Part shown: positions 15,418-22,901 of the stretch, in pieces
Layout: each line of letters opens with the position of its first letter
Position numbering within the stretch: position 1 is the first letter of the stretch
IMG/VR virus record: IMGVR_UViG_3300032893_000144
Coordinates: 1 to 40,162 of that record
Source of the DNA: a virus
DNA: 40,162 bases
Direction: 5' to 3' (one strand)
The notes under the pieces: generated by a model
Database searches by the model: none
What the model saw: only the letters and a program-made list of their open reading frames with translations
What the model was told of the DNA's origin: nothing
Made by a program: the position numbers and the translations under genes

Positions 15418-16100
15418 GGCTTCCCTCCCAGTTCGGACGGCATCTTATCCGATTTGCGTAAATTGCAAGGCGCGCACAGCAACTGCAGGTTCTCAAGCAC
15501 GTGCTGCCCCCCTCGCGCGATCGGGACAATGTGATCGATGTGGTAGTTCACTCGGCCCGTGGGCAAGTAGCCAAGCGATGTCTGGCAGTACACGCAGCGC
15601 GCGGCTTGCACCTTCAGCAAGTGCCTCACTAAGCCGTGGTCCTTCCACTTCGGCACCCCAGCGGCACGGCGCGCTGCAGCCCGAGCACTACCGCGGGCGC
15701 GTACGCAGTCTCTGCAATAAGGGGAGCGACGCTCTGATCCGTCCGGATACTTTCCGTGGCGGGCAAACCATCCCCTCGGGTGCGCCTCTCCGCAGGCCGA
15801 GCATTTGATTTCAGGCTCCTCGCCGCGGCGAGGCTTGCGCTGGCTAGGAGCCCGATTCTTGATTTTCTCTAAGTACCGCCTCCTGACGCGTTCCCTGACC
15901 TTTTGCATTGCGATCGGATCAGCCTTCCTCTTGAGATACTTCTCACGCTCCTGCTCCGGAGTGCGCTTGTACCGGCCTTTGTATCGGCCGGCATACCTCG
16001 CGTTCAACTCTCGATACGCGGCATCCCTGCACCCCACACAGTACTTACTTCGAGTGGGCGCTCGGTAGCACCTCTGGCAAATCTTCGTGAAATTTTCCAT
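15384..16100 (-). CDS. HNH endonuclease (homing type)
   Basis: 238 residues from the ATG at 16100 (MENFTKICQR). The C-terminal domain has RCVYC (Cys169, Cys172), YHIDHIVPIARGG with His187, Asp189 and His190, then LENLQLLCAPCNLRKSD with Cys209/Cys212 and Asn213: a full HNH beta-beta-alpha-metal site with structural zinc Cys pairs. N-terminal Cys pairs (CQRC, CVGC; CSAC, CRDC) suggest extra zinc ribbons, with a very basic helical stretch at 40-95 for DNA binding. No good ribosome site precedes it. First gene of the late operon, so either homing or a packaging-related HNH; far from TerL, so I favour homing. Confidence 0.8.
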   Translation of the reverse strand: MENFTKICQRCYRAPTRSKYCVGCRDAAYRELNARYAGRYKGRYKRTPEQEREKYLKRKADPIAMQKVRERVRRRYLEKIKNRAPSQRKPRRGEEPEIKCSACGEAHPRGWFARHGKYPDGSERRSPYCRDCVRARGSARAAARRAAGVPKWKDHGLVRHLLKVQAARCVYCQTSLGYLPTGRVNYHIDHIVPIARGGQHVLENLQLLCAPCNLRKSDKMPSELGGKPCVTLPLSLPP

Positions 16101-16150
16101 GGGGAGATAATAACAAAAAAACATTTGGGGGAAGCAACGTGTCGGGCGAA

Positions 16151-16164
16151 CGGAAACGTTTCCG
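16151..16164. promoter_or_regulatory. 14-bp perfect palindrome, operator candidate
   Basis: CGGAAACGTTTCCG reads identically on both strands and is flanked by a CGGG / CCCG pair. It lies about 50 bases upstream of the HNH start. It could be a dimeric regulator site or form a small hairpin. Confidence 0.45.
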
Positions 16165-16244
16165 CCCGTCCCCATCGCCCTCCCGAGCCGCGCCAAAACT
16201 GAAAATCTAGAGTTTTCAATGTGTTACGCGGCGGCTACCCGGTC

Positions 16245-16281
16245 AATATGCTCCGCTGTCAGTGTATCCGGTGAGCATATT
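16245..16281. repeat. 9-bp inverted repeat
   Basis: AATATGCTC at 16245-16253 and GAGCATATT at 16273-16281 are exact reverse complements separated by 19 bases. Suitable for a DNA-binding dimer or a stem-loop; no U-tract follows directly. Confidence 0.5.
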
Positions 16282-16343
16282 TAGCCCATTACGGTTTAGG
16301 GTATCCAAAACTGAAATGTATAACCCCTTGATTCTCTTATATT

Positions 16344-16368
16344 CTTACAGTCCTTACAGTCTTACAGT
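16344..16368. repeat. Iteron-like CTTACAGT x3
   Basis: CTTACAGT occurs at 16344-16351, 16353-16360 and 16361-16368, start-to-start distances 9 and 8. The same CTTAC core recurs inverted at 16464-16485 with distances 9 and 8. Confidence 0.6.
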
Positions 16369-16392
16369 AGTTTTATGAGACTTATGGAATCC

Positions 16393-16435
16393 ATACAGTA
16401 TCCAACTGTATACCATACTGTATAAGCACTGTATA
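16393..16435. repeat. Iteron-like ACTGTATA x3 plus one inverted copy
   Basis: ACTGTATA occurs at 16405-16412, 16417-16424 and 16428-16435, spaced 12 and 11 bases, close to one helical turn. An inverted ATACAGT sits at 16393-16399. One-turn spacing places all copies on one face of the helix, as in iterons or cooperative operators. Confidence 0.6.
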
Positions 16436-16463
16436 AAAAATGGGCGCTATATGGAAAAGTAGT

Positions 16464-16485
16464 GTAAGGACCGTAAGACCGTAAG
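16464..16485. repeat. Inverted GTAAG x3 cluster
   Basis: GTAAG at 16464, 16473 and 16481; the reverse complement gives CTTAC, the core of the cluster at 16344-16368. The two clusters therefore form an inverted pair around the AT-rich ACTGTATA block. Confidence 0.55.
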
Positions 16486-16492
16486 GAAATCG

Positions 16493-16666
16493 CTACTGCT
16501 CTGCAACAATTAGCGCTGAGTAGATGGTTACGAGAGCCTGAACACGGTGGGTGAACAAAAGGAACCTGGGCTCGGATTGTGTCTCTCTCATAGCGTTAAT
16601 GTCATTACGAGCCTGCTGCTCAAGGGCTTTCAGGATTGTGGCGGCGCGCTGAACTGCTTCGTTCAT
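16493..16666 (-). CDS. Small helical protein, last gene of replication operon
   Basis: 57 residues from the ATG at 16666 (MNEAVQRAATILKALEQQAR), preceded by AAGGAGACCAA and overlapping the primase-helicase stop as ATGA. The open frame upstream of this ATG is a shadow of the primase-helicase gene. All-helical, mixed charge, no motif. Unknown function. Confidence 0.6.
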   Translation of the reverse strand: MNEAVQRAATILKALEQQARNDINAMRETQSEPRFLLFTHRVQALVTIYSALIVAEQ

Positions 16667-18861
16667 TTGGTCTCCTTTGGTCTGTAGACCCGAATTGAAT
16701 GGCCAGGCGGAGGGAAGGACATCCACTCGACTTTGCAGGTCCAGCCGAGCGCGGCGAGGATCTTGGCGCAGCGGATGTCGGATTTGTGGTCGCGGTCGAT
16801 GACCTTGATGGACATCAGTTCGTAGAGTTCGTGCAGCGTGACGGACTGGCGAGCTGAGAGGATCTGCGTAACCGGCTCCGACCAGCTGTCGGAAACGTGG
16901 CGGGCGAGCTGCTCGAGTTTCGCCGCAGCACGCGGGATCTGCCACCACTCACGTCCACTGCGGTAGAGCGCGACGGCTTCCGTCCAGAGCTGATCACGGC
17001 GCTCGCGGGTATAGGTGAGGTCGATGGCGCCACAAGCGACCGGCAGAAAGCGCGTGCCGCCCGTCTCGTCGGCCTGCCAGTAGGTCGAGTTGGTGGTGCC
17101 GACGAGCACGCACTGGCGCTTGTGGGACTGCGCGCGCCGCCCATAGGAGGCTCGGAACACGTCGTCACGGCGGGAAAGGCAGGATTTGACCGACTCGGTG
17201 GAGGATTTCAGCATCGAGGAGAGCTCGGACAGCTCCACGATCCAGTACCCCTGTAGGTCCTGTTCGAATTCCTTGGAGTCGATGCGGCGCGAGTTGTCGA
17301 GGTACCAGTCAGCTCCGAGGATCGCCAGCGTCGTGGACTTGCCGGCGTCCTGCTCGCCCTCGAATACCGGCATGGTGCGAAGAATGCACCCAGGGTCGTA
17401 AATGCGCGCGATGCAGCTGCAGAAAAATGAGACCGCGGCGGCGCGCATGTAATCGGAATCCGTGGCTCCGAGCGCACGGGTAAAAAATGTTGATACCCTG
17501 GAGGTGCCGTCGTGAGGCTCCAGTGACTCAAGATACTGCTTGATCGGATGCACTCGGTTCAGCTTGGCGTACCCCTCGATTGCCTCCAGCACCGTGGATG
17601 GATTCACCCGGTGCATGAATAGCTCGCCCTGCAGCATCACCGTAAGCTCGGTCAGATACTGGTCGGCATCCCAGTACACGTTATCGAGCAGCACGCGCCC
17701 AGAAAACTCGTCCCAGCAGAAACGCCCACGCGTCCGTGGGTGCAGCTTGAGGATCTGCTGAACGTTGTAGATGTTCGCCCACGGGCGCCCGCCCGTGCCG
17801 ATGGCGAGGTTGAAATGCTCCCACGCTTGGCCCTGAGTCGCGAATACGGGACGCTCAGCGCCGACAGGCGCCGCTGACGTTACCTCGGCAGGGGCGCTGG
17901 CAGAAGTCGGCGCTGCAGGCGCTGTAAGCTGCTGTGGAGGGCGGGCGGGATTCTTATAGGGGACGCAGTGTTCGCGCACGAACGTCTGCAGCGCAGCAGA
18001 TGTCGCCCCCTCGGCGATGAAGTCCGCCACATCCCAGCCGGGCGCGCGGTCGGATGTGTCGATCAGGCGGATATCACTGCCGCCGATCAGCGTGGCGATG
18101 CCCTCGGCGGCAGCGCGGCCGGCGTCGTCGGCATCCGGCCAGATAATCACACGTCGCCCAGCGAGCGGACTCCAGTCCGTATGCCGATACGCGGCAGCGC
18201 CCCCACACCAGGTCACGACGACAGCCTGGCGAGCGGGGTTGAGCACGCGGCGCGCGAGATCGCATTTAAGTTCCCCCTCCACGATGAGCACGGTGGACTG
18301 AGGATACTGGTGCAGCAGCTCGAGCCCGTAGAGCGGCCGAGGCGCGGGCCAGGCTTTGCGCTGCCAGCATCGGCCGTCGTAGGTCCACGGGCAGAAGGTC
18401 TTGCCGGTGTCGAGATGGTAGCGCGCGACGTAGAACAGCACCTCGCCGGTGGCATCCCGGTAGGCGTGCAGCGCGTAGGGCTCCCCGTGCTGCGGATGTG
18501 TCCCCGTAAAGCCGCCCGAGGCGCCGTTGGGCTTGACCGGCTGGTAGGGCTGCGTGGCTGACCGCGCTGGCGCAGAAACCGCCACGCTAGCCGGGTAGCG
18601 TGATTCCAGCTCCCGGTATGCGGCCCCCTGCTCGAGCCCGTGCGCCGCGGCGTAGAGCGATACCAGATCCCCGCCCTCGATGCCCGCGGCGAAGTCCGCC
18701 CACTTGCCGTTCGTCAGATTGATCGACAGCGAACTGCCGGCGTCCCCCGCGAGGTTCCCTACGACATATTCGCGCCCGCGTCGTTTACCGGCCGGGAACC
18801 ACTCGGGCACGAGCGTGTCAGCGCGCGCCAGCAATGCAGATGCCAGCCGCCCGAAGTCCAT
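16663..18861 (-). CDS. Toprim primase fused to VapE-type helicase
   Basis: 732 residues, ATG with GGGAG seven bases upstream. Residues 1-90 are a primase-like N-terminal domain (NGKWADFAAGIEGGDLVSLYA). Toprim at about 188-280: VLIVEGELK with Glu195 and WPDADDAGR with Asp243/245/246. A Pro/Ala linker (305-335) leads to a virulence-associated E-type SF3-like helicase: Walker A GEQDAGKST with Lys508, Walker B-like YWIVELSELS near 539-548, GTTN near 588-591, and GGTRFLPV with arginine finger candidate Arg604. It primes and unwinds at the phage fork. Sits in an operon with a helicase and a nuclease. Confidence 0.85.
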   Translation of the reverse strand: MDFGRLASALLARADTLVPEWFPAGKRRGREYVVGNLAGDAGSSLSINLTNGKWADFAAGIEGGDLVSLYAAAHGLEQGAAYRELESRYPASVAVSAPARSATQPYQPVKPNGASGGFTGTHPQHGEPYALHAYRDATGEVLFYVARYHLDTGKTFCPWTYDGRCWQRKAWPAPRPLYGLELLHQYPQSTVLIVEGELKCDLARRVLNPARQAVVVTWCGGAAAYRHTDWSPLAGRRVIIWPDADDAGRAAAEGIATLIGGSDIRLIDTSDRAPGWDVADFIAEGATSAALQTFVREHCVPYKNPARPPQQLTAPAAPTSASAPAEVTSAAPVGAERPVFATQGQAWEHFNLAIGTGGRPWANIYNVQQILKLHPRTRGRFCWDEFSGRVLLDNVYWDADQYLTELTVMLQGELFMHRVNPSTVLEAIEGYAKLNRVHPIKQYLESLEPHDGTSRVSTFFTRALGATDSDYMRAAAVSFFCSCIARIYDPGCILRTMPVFEGEQDAGKSTTLAILGADWYLDNSRRIDSKEFEQDLQGYWIVELSELSSMLKSSTESVKSCLSRRDDVFRASYGRRAQSHKRQCVLVGTTNSTYWQADETGGTRFLPVACGAIDLTYTRERRDQLWTEAVALYRSGREWWQIPRAAAKLEQLARHVSDSWSEPVTQILSARQSVTLHELYELMSIKVIDRDHKSDIRCAKILAALGWTCKVEWMSFPPPGHSIRVYRPKETK

Positions 18862-18886
18862 AGGCGTCTCCCTGTCATCGAATCTT

Positions 18887-19078
18887 TTAGGAATCTGAGT
18901 GTTGCGAGAGCGCGAGCTGAATGAGGCGCCACGCCCGATCGTTGATCGCGCGCACCCCGGACCGAAACCGTTTGATCGAGGCTGGGTGATAACCCGAGGA
19001 GTCGGCGAGCTCGCGCACGGTCAGCTTCGCAGAGCGCATGCGGCGCACCAGTTCAGCCGCGCGAGGTGGGCGCTTCAT
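18887..19078 (-). CDS. Small helix-turn-helix DNA-binding protein
   Basis: 63 residues; the ATG at 19078 overlaps the preceding stop (TGATG). Residues 20-53 (LTVRELADSSGYHPASIKRF ... NDRAWRLI) form a Cro/CI-like HTH pattern with the recognition helix around HPASIKRFRSG. Very basic. It is the only recognisable transcription-factor-like protein in the window, so it may regulate the divergent promoters or the repeat region, or act as a Cro-like switch protein. Confidence 0.6.
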   Translation of the reverse strand: MKRPPRAAELVRRMRSAKLTVRELADSSGYHPASIKRFRSGVRAINDRAWRLIQLALSQHSDS

Positions 19079-19350
19079 CACGGTAGCGCTTCGGTGGCGT
19101 TAGGGGCCTGAAATGGGCGACGCGGCAGTGAGCCGGGGCCAATTCGAGCCCAATGGCCGCTCGAGACTTGCTGTAGGCCGATGCCTAGCATCTCTGTCGG
19201 ATTCAGGCACCGGCGGCTGTCTGGGAATACCCCCACGCGGTGCATGTCGAACCCTCGTTCGCCGCCGAAATACTCGCCACAGGCAGTGCACCGGCAGCGG
19301 CCGGTACCGGGCGGCGTCATCGGGTCATTAGGGATCAGTTTCACAGGCAC
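19078..19350 (-). CDS. Zinc-finger-like small phage protein
   Basis: 90 residues. CRCTACGEYFGGERGFDMHR followed by RRCLNPTEM gives a Cys-x2-Cys ... His ... Cys arrangement that I recall from many phage proteins of this size encoded near helicase and nuclease genes. Probably a structural zinc site; nucleic-acid binding is plausible. Overlaps its upstream neighbour by 10 bases. Confidence 0.65.
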   Translation of the reverse strand: MPVKLIPNDPMTPPGTGRCRCTACGEYFGGERGFDMHRVGVFPDSRRCLNPTEMLGIGLQQVSSGHWARIGPGSLPRRPFQAPNATEALP

Positions 19351-19694
19351 AGAATCTCCTTGGCCTGCTCGACGCTGTAGGCAACGCCGGCGCGGCCCCC
19401 TGCGGCGAGCACCAGTTCGATGAAGGCGCGCTGCTCGGCGGTTGGCTTGCGGTACCCGATTTTGCCCTCAATGGCGGTATACACGGCCCGGCCGTCGTCG
19501 TCAGACCAGCCGATGAGGTCGGACATACCAGGGATCCCGAGTCGGATCGCGCGCGCATGACCCAGAATCAGGTGGTTTTTGGTGTGCTGAATGATCTCGC
19601 CCTGCCATGCGAGGCCCGCGTTGGCGCGGAACAGCCGGCACTCGCCCCGCGAGCACTCAAGCTGAATCGCGGACAGTAAATCGGCCTCGGTCAC
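19341..19694 (-). CDS. VRR-NUC domain nuclease
   Basis: 117 residues, GTG start overlapping the previous stop (GTGA). PD-(D/E)xK core: GMSDLIGW with Asp59, AIEGKIG with Glu76 and Lys78, then RKPTAEQ with Gln88, followed by AGGRAGVAYSVEQA, the typical stand-alone phage VRR-NUC signature (length about 100-120). Such nucleases cut branched or flap DNA and often pair with SF2 helicases, here the gene two places upstream. Confidence 0.85.
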   Translation of the reverse strand: MTEADLLSAIQLECSRGECRLFRANAGLAWQGEIIQHTKNHLILGHARAIRLGIPGMSDLIGWSDDDGRAVYTAIEGKIGYRKPTAEQRAFIELVLAAGGRAGVAYSVEQAKEILCL

Positions 19695-19942
19695 GATTCG
19701 TAATCCCCAAGGCCCTGCCGAGCTACCTGCCGAAGTACCGCGGTATCTGCACTCTCGGCGATAAGACGCAGAAACTGAGCCATGCGGTTACAACGGTTCT
19801 CCAGCCAGGTGACATAAATCGTAAGCTCTGTTTTTTCGGGGCGCGCTGGCAGCGGATGCAGCCACGCCGGATGACCACAAACCGAGCACGTCTGCTCGTA
19901 ACTGATTGGGCCGTGAATTGGCCTGCCGCATATTTCTGTCAC
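19691..19942 (-). CDS. Small protein with Cys pair, unknown function
   Basis: 83 residues, GTG start overlapping the helicase stop (GTGA). N-terminal CSVCGHPAWLHPL with Cys5 gives a possible zinc knuckle; residues 40-80 are helical. Encoded between helicase and VRR-NUC, so perhaps an adaptor of the replication module. Unrecognised. Confidence 0.55.
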   Translation of the reverse strand: MTEICGRPIHGPISYEQTCSVCGHPAWLHPLPARPEKTELTIYVTWLENRCNRMAQFLRLIAESADTAVLRQVARQGLGDYES

Positions 19943-21306
19943 GCAATTTTCCTCTTAGCGGCCCTGCCCGCCATCACGTGCTTGGCCCAGTAGAGCGGGG
20001 ACTTATAACCGCGGCGCTTGCCCTCGGCAATCAAGTCCTCGAGCGTCGTGAGCTGCGACTGACTCATACGCGGCACCGATACACCGTGAATTTCGGTGAG
20101 TTCGCCGGGACGTATCTCGATCTCCCGCGATTTGACCGGGAACCACTCGCCGCACTCCCGGCACGTCAGCGAGCCGGCTGGACTCACGGCGAAGCAGCGC
20201 AGACACGTGCGCAGGCCCGGCGCGCGCTGCTTGGGCGCGACGAGCCCGTCCGTGAGACTCCACTCGCGATCGTCGGTCGGCAGTCCGAGTCTCAGCGTGT
20301 TACCGGCATGATCGAGCAGCAATGCATGCGTTTTCCCCGGAGATGGCCGCATGGCTCGACCGACCTGCTGCAACCATAACCCCAGTGATTGCGTTGGCCG
20401 CAGCGCGATGGCGCACTCGATCGCGGGGATATCTAGGCCCTCACTTACCACGTCACAACTTGTCAGGACTCGTATCGTTCCGCGTCGAAATGCATCGATC
20501 GCCTCCGATCTGAGCTGACGGTCCATCGCTCCATCAATGCATTGGCTGGAGTGCCCGCGGGCGAGGAACGAACGGGAGGTTTCCTTGGCGTGCGCAATCG
20601 ACGGACAGAAGCAGATCGCCCGGAGCCCCGCTGCATGTTTTTCATACTGGTCCACCGCTGAGCCTGTAATGCTCGGTTTCCCCATGAGCACCGCGAGTTC
20701 GGATGCGACATAATCGCCGCCGCGCCGGTGTACGCCGGTGAGATCCGGCTGCACGGGCGCGAATACCCGCAAGGGGGCGAGGTATTTCTGATCGATGAGC
20801 TGTTGCGTTGTGGGGCCAAGCACGAGCACTTGGAAGAACTTGCCGAGGCCCTGCTGATCGAGTCGGATTGGCGTCGCCGTGACGCCCAGCACGCGCGCGC
20901 GTGGAAATGCTGAGAAAATCTTGCCCCAGGTGTTCGCGACCGCGAGGTGATGCGCCTCATCCTGCACGATGAGGTCGGGTGGCTGCACGCTTAGCAGGCG
21001 GCGCACCAGCGTCTGAACGGACGCGATCTGCACGTCGGCGCGGTAGGCTGGATAACCGGCAGCAATAAAGCCATGCCGTACGTTGAATTCTTTGAGAGCC
21101 GCTGATATTTGCTCGATCAGCTCCGCGCGATGCGCGAGAATCAGCACCCGTTTGCCTCGTTCGCGTGCGCCGTGCACGATGTAGGCGAACAAACACGTCT
21201 TGCCGGAACCCGTCGGAGCAACGTAAAGCACTGATTGCGCGCCGCTTGCGTAGGCAGATCGGATCTGCGTCACAGCGTCAGTTTGATAGTCGCGGAGTTG
21301 GATCAT
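19939..21306 (-). CDS. SF2 (DEAD/DEAH-type) helicase
   Basis: 455 residues. Motif Q/I: LRDYQTDAV and APTGSGKT (30-37); Ia LILAHRAEL; II DEAHH (116-120); III GVTATP (141-146); V SEGLDIP; VI QQVGRAMRP (313-321). A zinc ribbon follows (CLRC at 368-371, CREC at 382-385). This is the type I/III restriction-like SF2 helicase found in phage replication modules. First gene of the leftward operon, expressed from the divergent region at 21307-21372; no strong ribosome site before its ATG. Confidence 0.85.
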   Translation of the reverse strand: MIQLRDYQTDAVTQIRSAYASGAQSVLYVAPTGSGKTCLFAYIVHGARERGKRVLILAHRAELIEQISAALKEFNVRHGFIAAGYPAYRADVQIASVQTLVRRLLSVQPPDLIVQDEAHHLAVANTWGKIFSAFPRARVLGVTATPIRLDQQGLGKFFQVLVLGPTTQQLIDQKYLAPLRVFAPVQPDLTGVHRRGGDYVASELAVLMGKPSITGSAVDQYEKHAAGLRAICFCPSIAHAKETSRSFLARGHSSQCIDGAMDRQLRSEAIDAFRRGTIRVLTSCDVVSEGLDIPAIECAIALRPTQSLGLWLQQVGRAMRPSPGKTHALLLDHAGNTLRLGLPTDDREWSLTDGLVAPKQRAPGLRTCLRCFAVSPAGSLTCRECGEWFPVKSREIEIRPGELTEIHGVSVPRMSQSQLTTLEDLIAEGKRRGYKSPLYWAKHVMAGRAAKRKIA

Positions 21307-21316
21307 TTAAAAATAC

Positions 21317-21346
21317 TTGACGTGGTAGCCAAACGCGCCCTAAGAT
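21317..21346 (+). promoter_or_regulatory. Rightward early promoter candidate
   Basis: TTGACG at 21317-21322 and TAAGAT at 21341-21346 with an 18-base spacer, followed by GGGAGGA and the ATG at 21373. The only intergenic space before the long plus-strand operon. Confidence 0.5.
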
Positions 21347-21372
21347 CCTAGCACACTTCGGGAGGACATCAA
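21345..21372 (-). promoter_or_regulatory. Leftward promoter candidate for replication operon
   Basis: On the minus strand TTGATG (21372-21367) and TAGGAT (21350-21345) with a 16-base spacer. Its -10 shares two bases with the -10 of the rightward candidate, so the two polymerases would compete for the same site. Confidence 0.35.
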
Positions 21373-21570
21373 ATGGACCACATGCAACGAGCGCGCGCCG
21401 TCGCCGCCATCGCAGTCGATTTTCCAGAGCGCCCGACGAGTGCCGACATTCTGCTCCTACTCGCGCGAGCCTACGACGCCGGATACTACGCCGGTGCGCG
21501 CGCAGAGTTAACCGCACTCGACAGCCTTCTGAATAAGGTCACGGACTCCACGCCGCGCCTGCAGTCATGA
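21373..21570 (+). CDS. First early-operon protein, unknown function
   Basis: 65 residues, GGGAGGA just upstream. Helical, acidic, with ILLLLARAYDAGYYAGARAEL in the middle. Coupled to the YqaJ exonuclease by ATGA. Because it leads the operon and precedes exonuclease and RecT, an inhibitor of host RecBCD or a recombination accessory factor is conceivable by analogy to lambda Gam, but no sequence similarity supports that. Confidence 0.55.
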   Translation: MDHMQRARAVAAIAVDFPERPTSADILLLLARAYDAGYYAGARAELTALDSLLNKVTDSTPRLQS

Positions 21571-22526
21571 TGCTGTATCCGAAATCGCGCGAGGAGTGGC
21601 TCGAACTGCGACGCAGGTTCGTCAGCAGCACCGAGTCGGCTGCACTCTTCGGCCTGTCGAAGTACTCCACCGCGTTCGAGCTGGGCGTGAGCAAGCGCGA
21701 GGGGCTGGACACGTTCGAGGAGAACGAGCGATCGGAGTGGGGCACGGCGCTACAACGTACCATCGCGACGATGTTTTCGGAGCGGCATGCAGTTAAGGTA
21801 CGCGCGCTGACTGGTTACGCAGATGCTGGCGACGGCATGGGCGCATCGTTCGACTATGAGATCGTTGGGAAGTTGCCGCCGACCACCGTGTACGGAGACG
21901 CTGACTGCGCGCTTATGTACGACGAGTGCGGCCCAGGCATTCTGGAAATCAAAAACGTAGACTCACTGGTGTACCGAAATGAATGGACTGATGAAGCCCC
22001 TCCCCACATCGAGATCCAGGTCCAGCATCAGCTCGAGGCTTGCGAGCGCGAGTGGGCGTGCCTCGCGGTACTGGTCGGCGGCAACCGTCTCGAATCGTTC
22101 ATACGTCGGCGCGATCGAGCGGTGGGCGCAGCGCTTCGACGCCGAATTGTCACGTTCTGGTCAGACTTCCATCGCGGCACACTACCGCCGCCTGTTCTCC
22201 CGGCTGACGCAGCGCTGATCGCGCAGATTTACCGGCACGCAGAGCCCGCCTCAGTGCTCGATGCGCAGGGCAATGATTCGATCCGCGACATCTGCGCGCA
22301 GTACATGATGGCCGCAGCCGACGAGCGCGACGCGAAGCAGAGGAAGGATAGTTGCAAGGCGATGTTACTCCCAATGATAGGGACCGCAGAGCGAGTCCTG
22401 GTGGATGGCTACACGATCAGCGCGGGCACGGTGGCTGAAACAGAGGTTAAGGCGTATGTCCGATCAGCGTATCGAAATTTTAAAATCACCCCAAAGAAAT
22501 CCAATGGAAAAACCCGTGCTGACTAG
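21567..22526 (+). CDS. YqaJ-type phage exonuclease
   Basis: 319 residues. N-terminal RREEW-like entry (SREEWLELRRRFVSSTESAAL) is the YqaJ signature; catalytic PD-(D/E)xK residues are in GASFDYE (Asp96), GILEIKN (Glu127, Lys129) and EIQVQHQLE (Gln151/155). Lambda-exo-like 5'-3' exonuclease that makes single strands for the annealing protein RecT encoded three genes later. Start is ATG overlapping the previous stop. C-terminal part (about 200-300) is helical and unique. Confidence 0.85.
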   Translation: MMLYPKSREEWLELRRRFVSSTESAALFGLSKYSTAFELGVSKREGLDTFEENERSEWGTALQRTIATMFSERHAVKVRALTGYADAGDGMGASFDYEIVGKLPPTTVYGDADCALMYDECGPGILEIKNVDSLVYRNEWTDEAPPHIEIQVQHQLEACEREWACLAVLVGGNRLESFIRRRDRAVGAALRRRIVTFWSDFHRGTLPPPVLPADAALIAQIYRHAEPASVLDAQGNDSIRDICAQYMMAAADERDAKQRKDSCKAMLLPMIGTAERVLVDGYTISAGTVAETEVKAYVRSAYRNFKITPKKSNGKTRAD

Positions 22527-22734
22527 CCGAGGATCGTGTCACTCGTGCGCCTATTGCGGCTCGCGTGTCATGCCAGGCAGCAAGACGATCGATTTCGTCT
22601 GCCGCTTCAATCCACCGTCCGTGCACCCGATCCCGATGCAGGGACCGCAGGGTATCGTGATTCAAGCGGCGGTGATGTGGCCCGGCGTCACTGCAGATGA
22701 CTGGTGCTCGCGGTTCGTCGCGCAGGGGAACTGA
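22504..22734 (+). CDS. Cys-rich small phage protein
   Basis: 76 residues if the ATG at 22504 is used; an in-frame ATG at 22456 with AAGG upstream would overlap the exonuclease further. Contains CHSCAYCGSRV and later a single C near FVCRFNPP and DDWCSRF, a likely zinc-binding set. The ending MWPGVTADDWCSRF is shared with small proteins I recall from phage recombination modules. Function unknown. Confidence 0.6.
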   Translation: MEKPVLTSRGSCHSCAYCGSRVMPGSKTIDFVCRFNPPSVHPIPMQGPQGIVIQAAVMWPGVTADDWCSRFVAQGN

Positions 22735-22901
22735 TGGCGACAAAATATAAGTGCCCGGTGCACGGCGAGATTGACGAGGCATCGGGACTCGTCAGGCCGA
22801 AGTTTCCGGCGCGCTCCGGTAACGAGTACTGTGCTCGCTGCTTGGCGGATTGGTTGGTGGATAGTTTCCCGGTCAGAAAAATCGAGGACAAATCGAAATG
22901 A
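22734..22901 (+). CDS. Small zinc-knuckle-like protein
   Basis: 55 residues; ATG overlaps the previous stop (TGATG). YKCPVHGE and CARCLADW form a CxxH ... CxxC pair, the pattern of a small zinc ribbon. Lies between exonuclease and RecT, so probably part of the recombination module. Unrecognised otherwise. Confidence 0.6.
   Translation: MATKYKCPVHGEIDEASGLVRPKFPARSGNEYCARCLADWLVDSFPVRKIEDKSK

Larger units (their letters stand above)
16101..16492. promoter_or_regulatory. AT-rich repeat region, candidate origin or regulatory switch
   Basis: 392 bases without a credible gene, much richer in A/T than the surroundings. It holds a 14-bp perfect palindrome (16151-16164), a 9-bp inverted repeat (16245-16281), a triple CTTACAGT cluster (16344-16368), an ACTGTATA cluster (16393-16435) and an inverted triple GTAAG cluster (16464-16485). 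It separates the end of the replication operon from the start of the late operon, both on the minus strand. Candidate roles: replication origin with iterons, or operator region for late genes. No clear promoter hexamer pair could be fixed. Confidence 0.55.

Noticed and set aside
15384-16100. HNH protein as part of the packaging motor
   Set aside because: Packaging HNH genes normally sit beside TerL/portal; this one is several genes away and carries extra zinc ribbons, so homing is more likely.
16393-16435. ACTGTATA cluster read as LexA/SOS boxes
   Set aside because: LexA boxes need CTGT facing ACAG across about 8 bases; here the copies are direct repeats and the one inverted pair faces outward.
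16344-16485. Repeats read as a CRISPR array
   Set aside because: Units are only 5-8 bases with no spacers of constant length and no cas genes.
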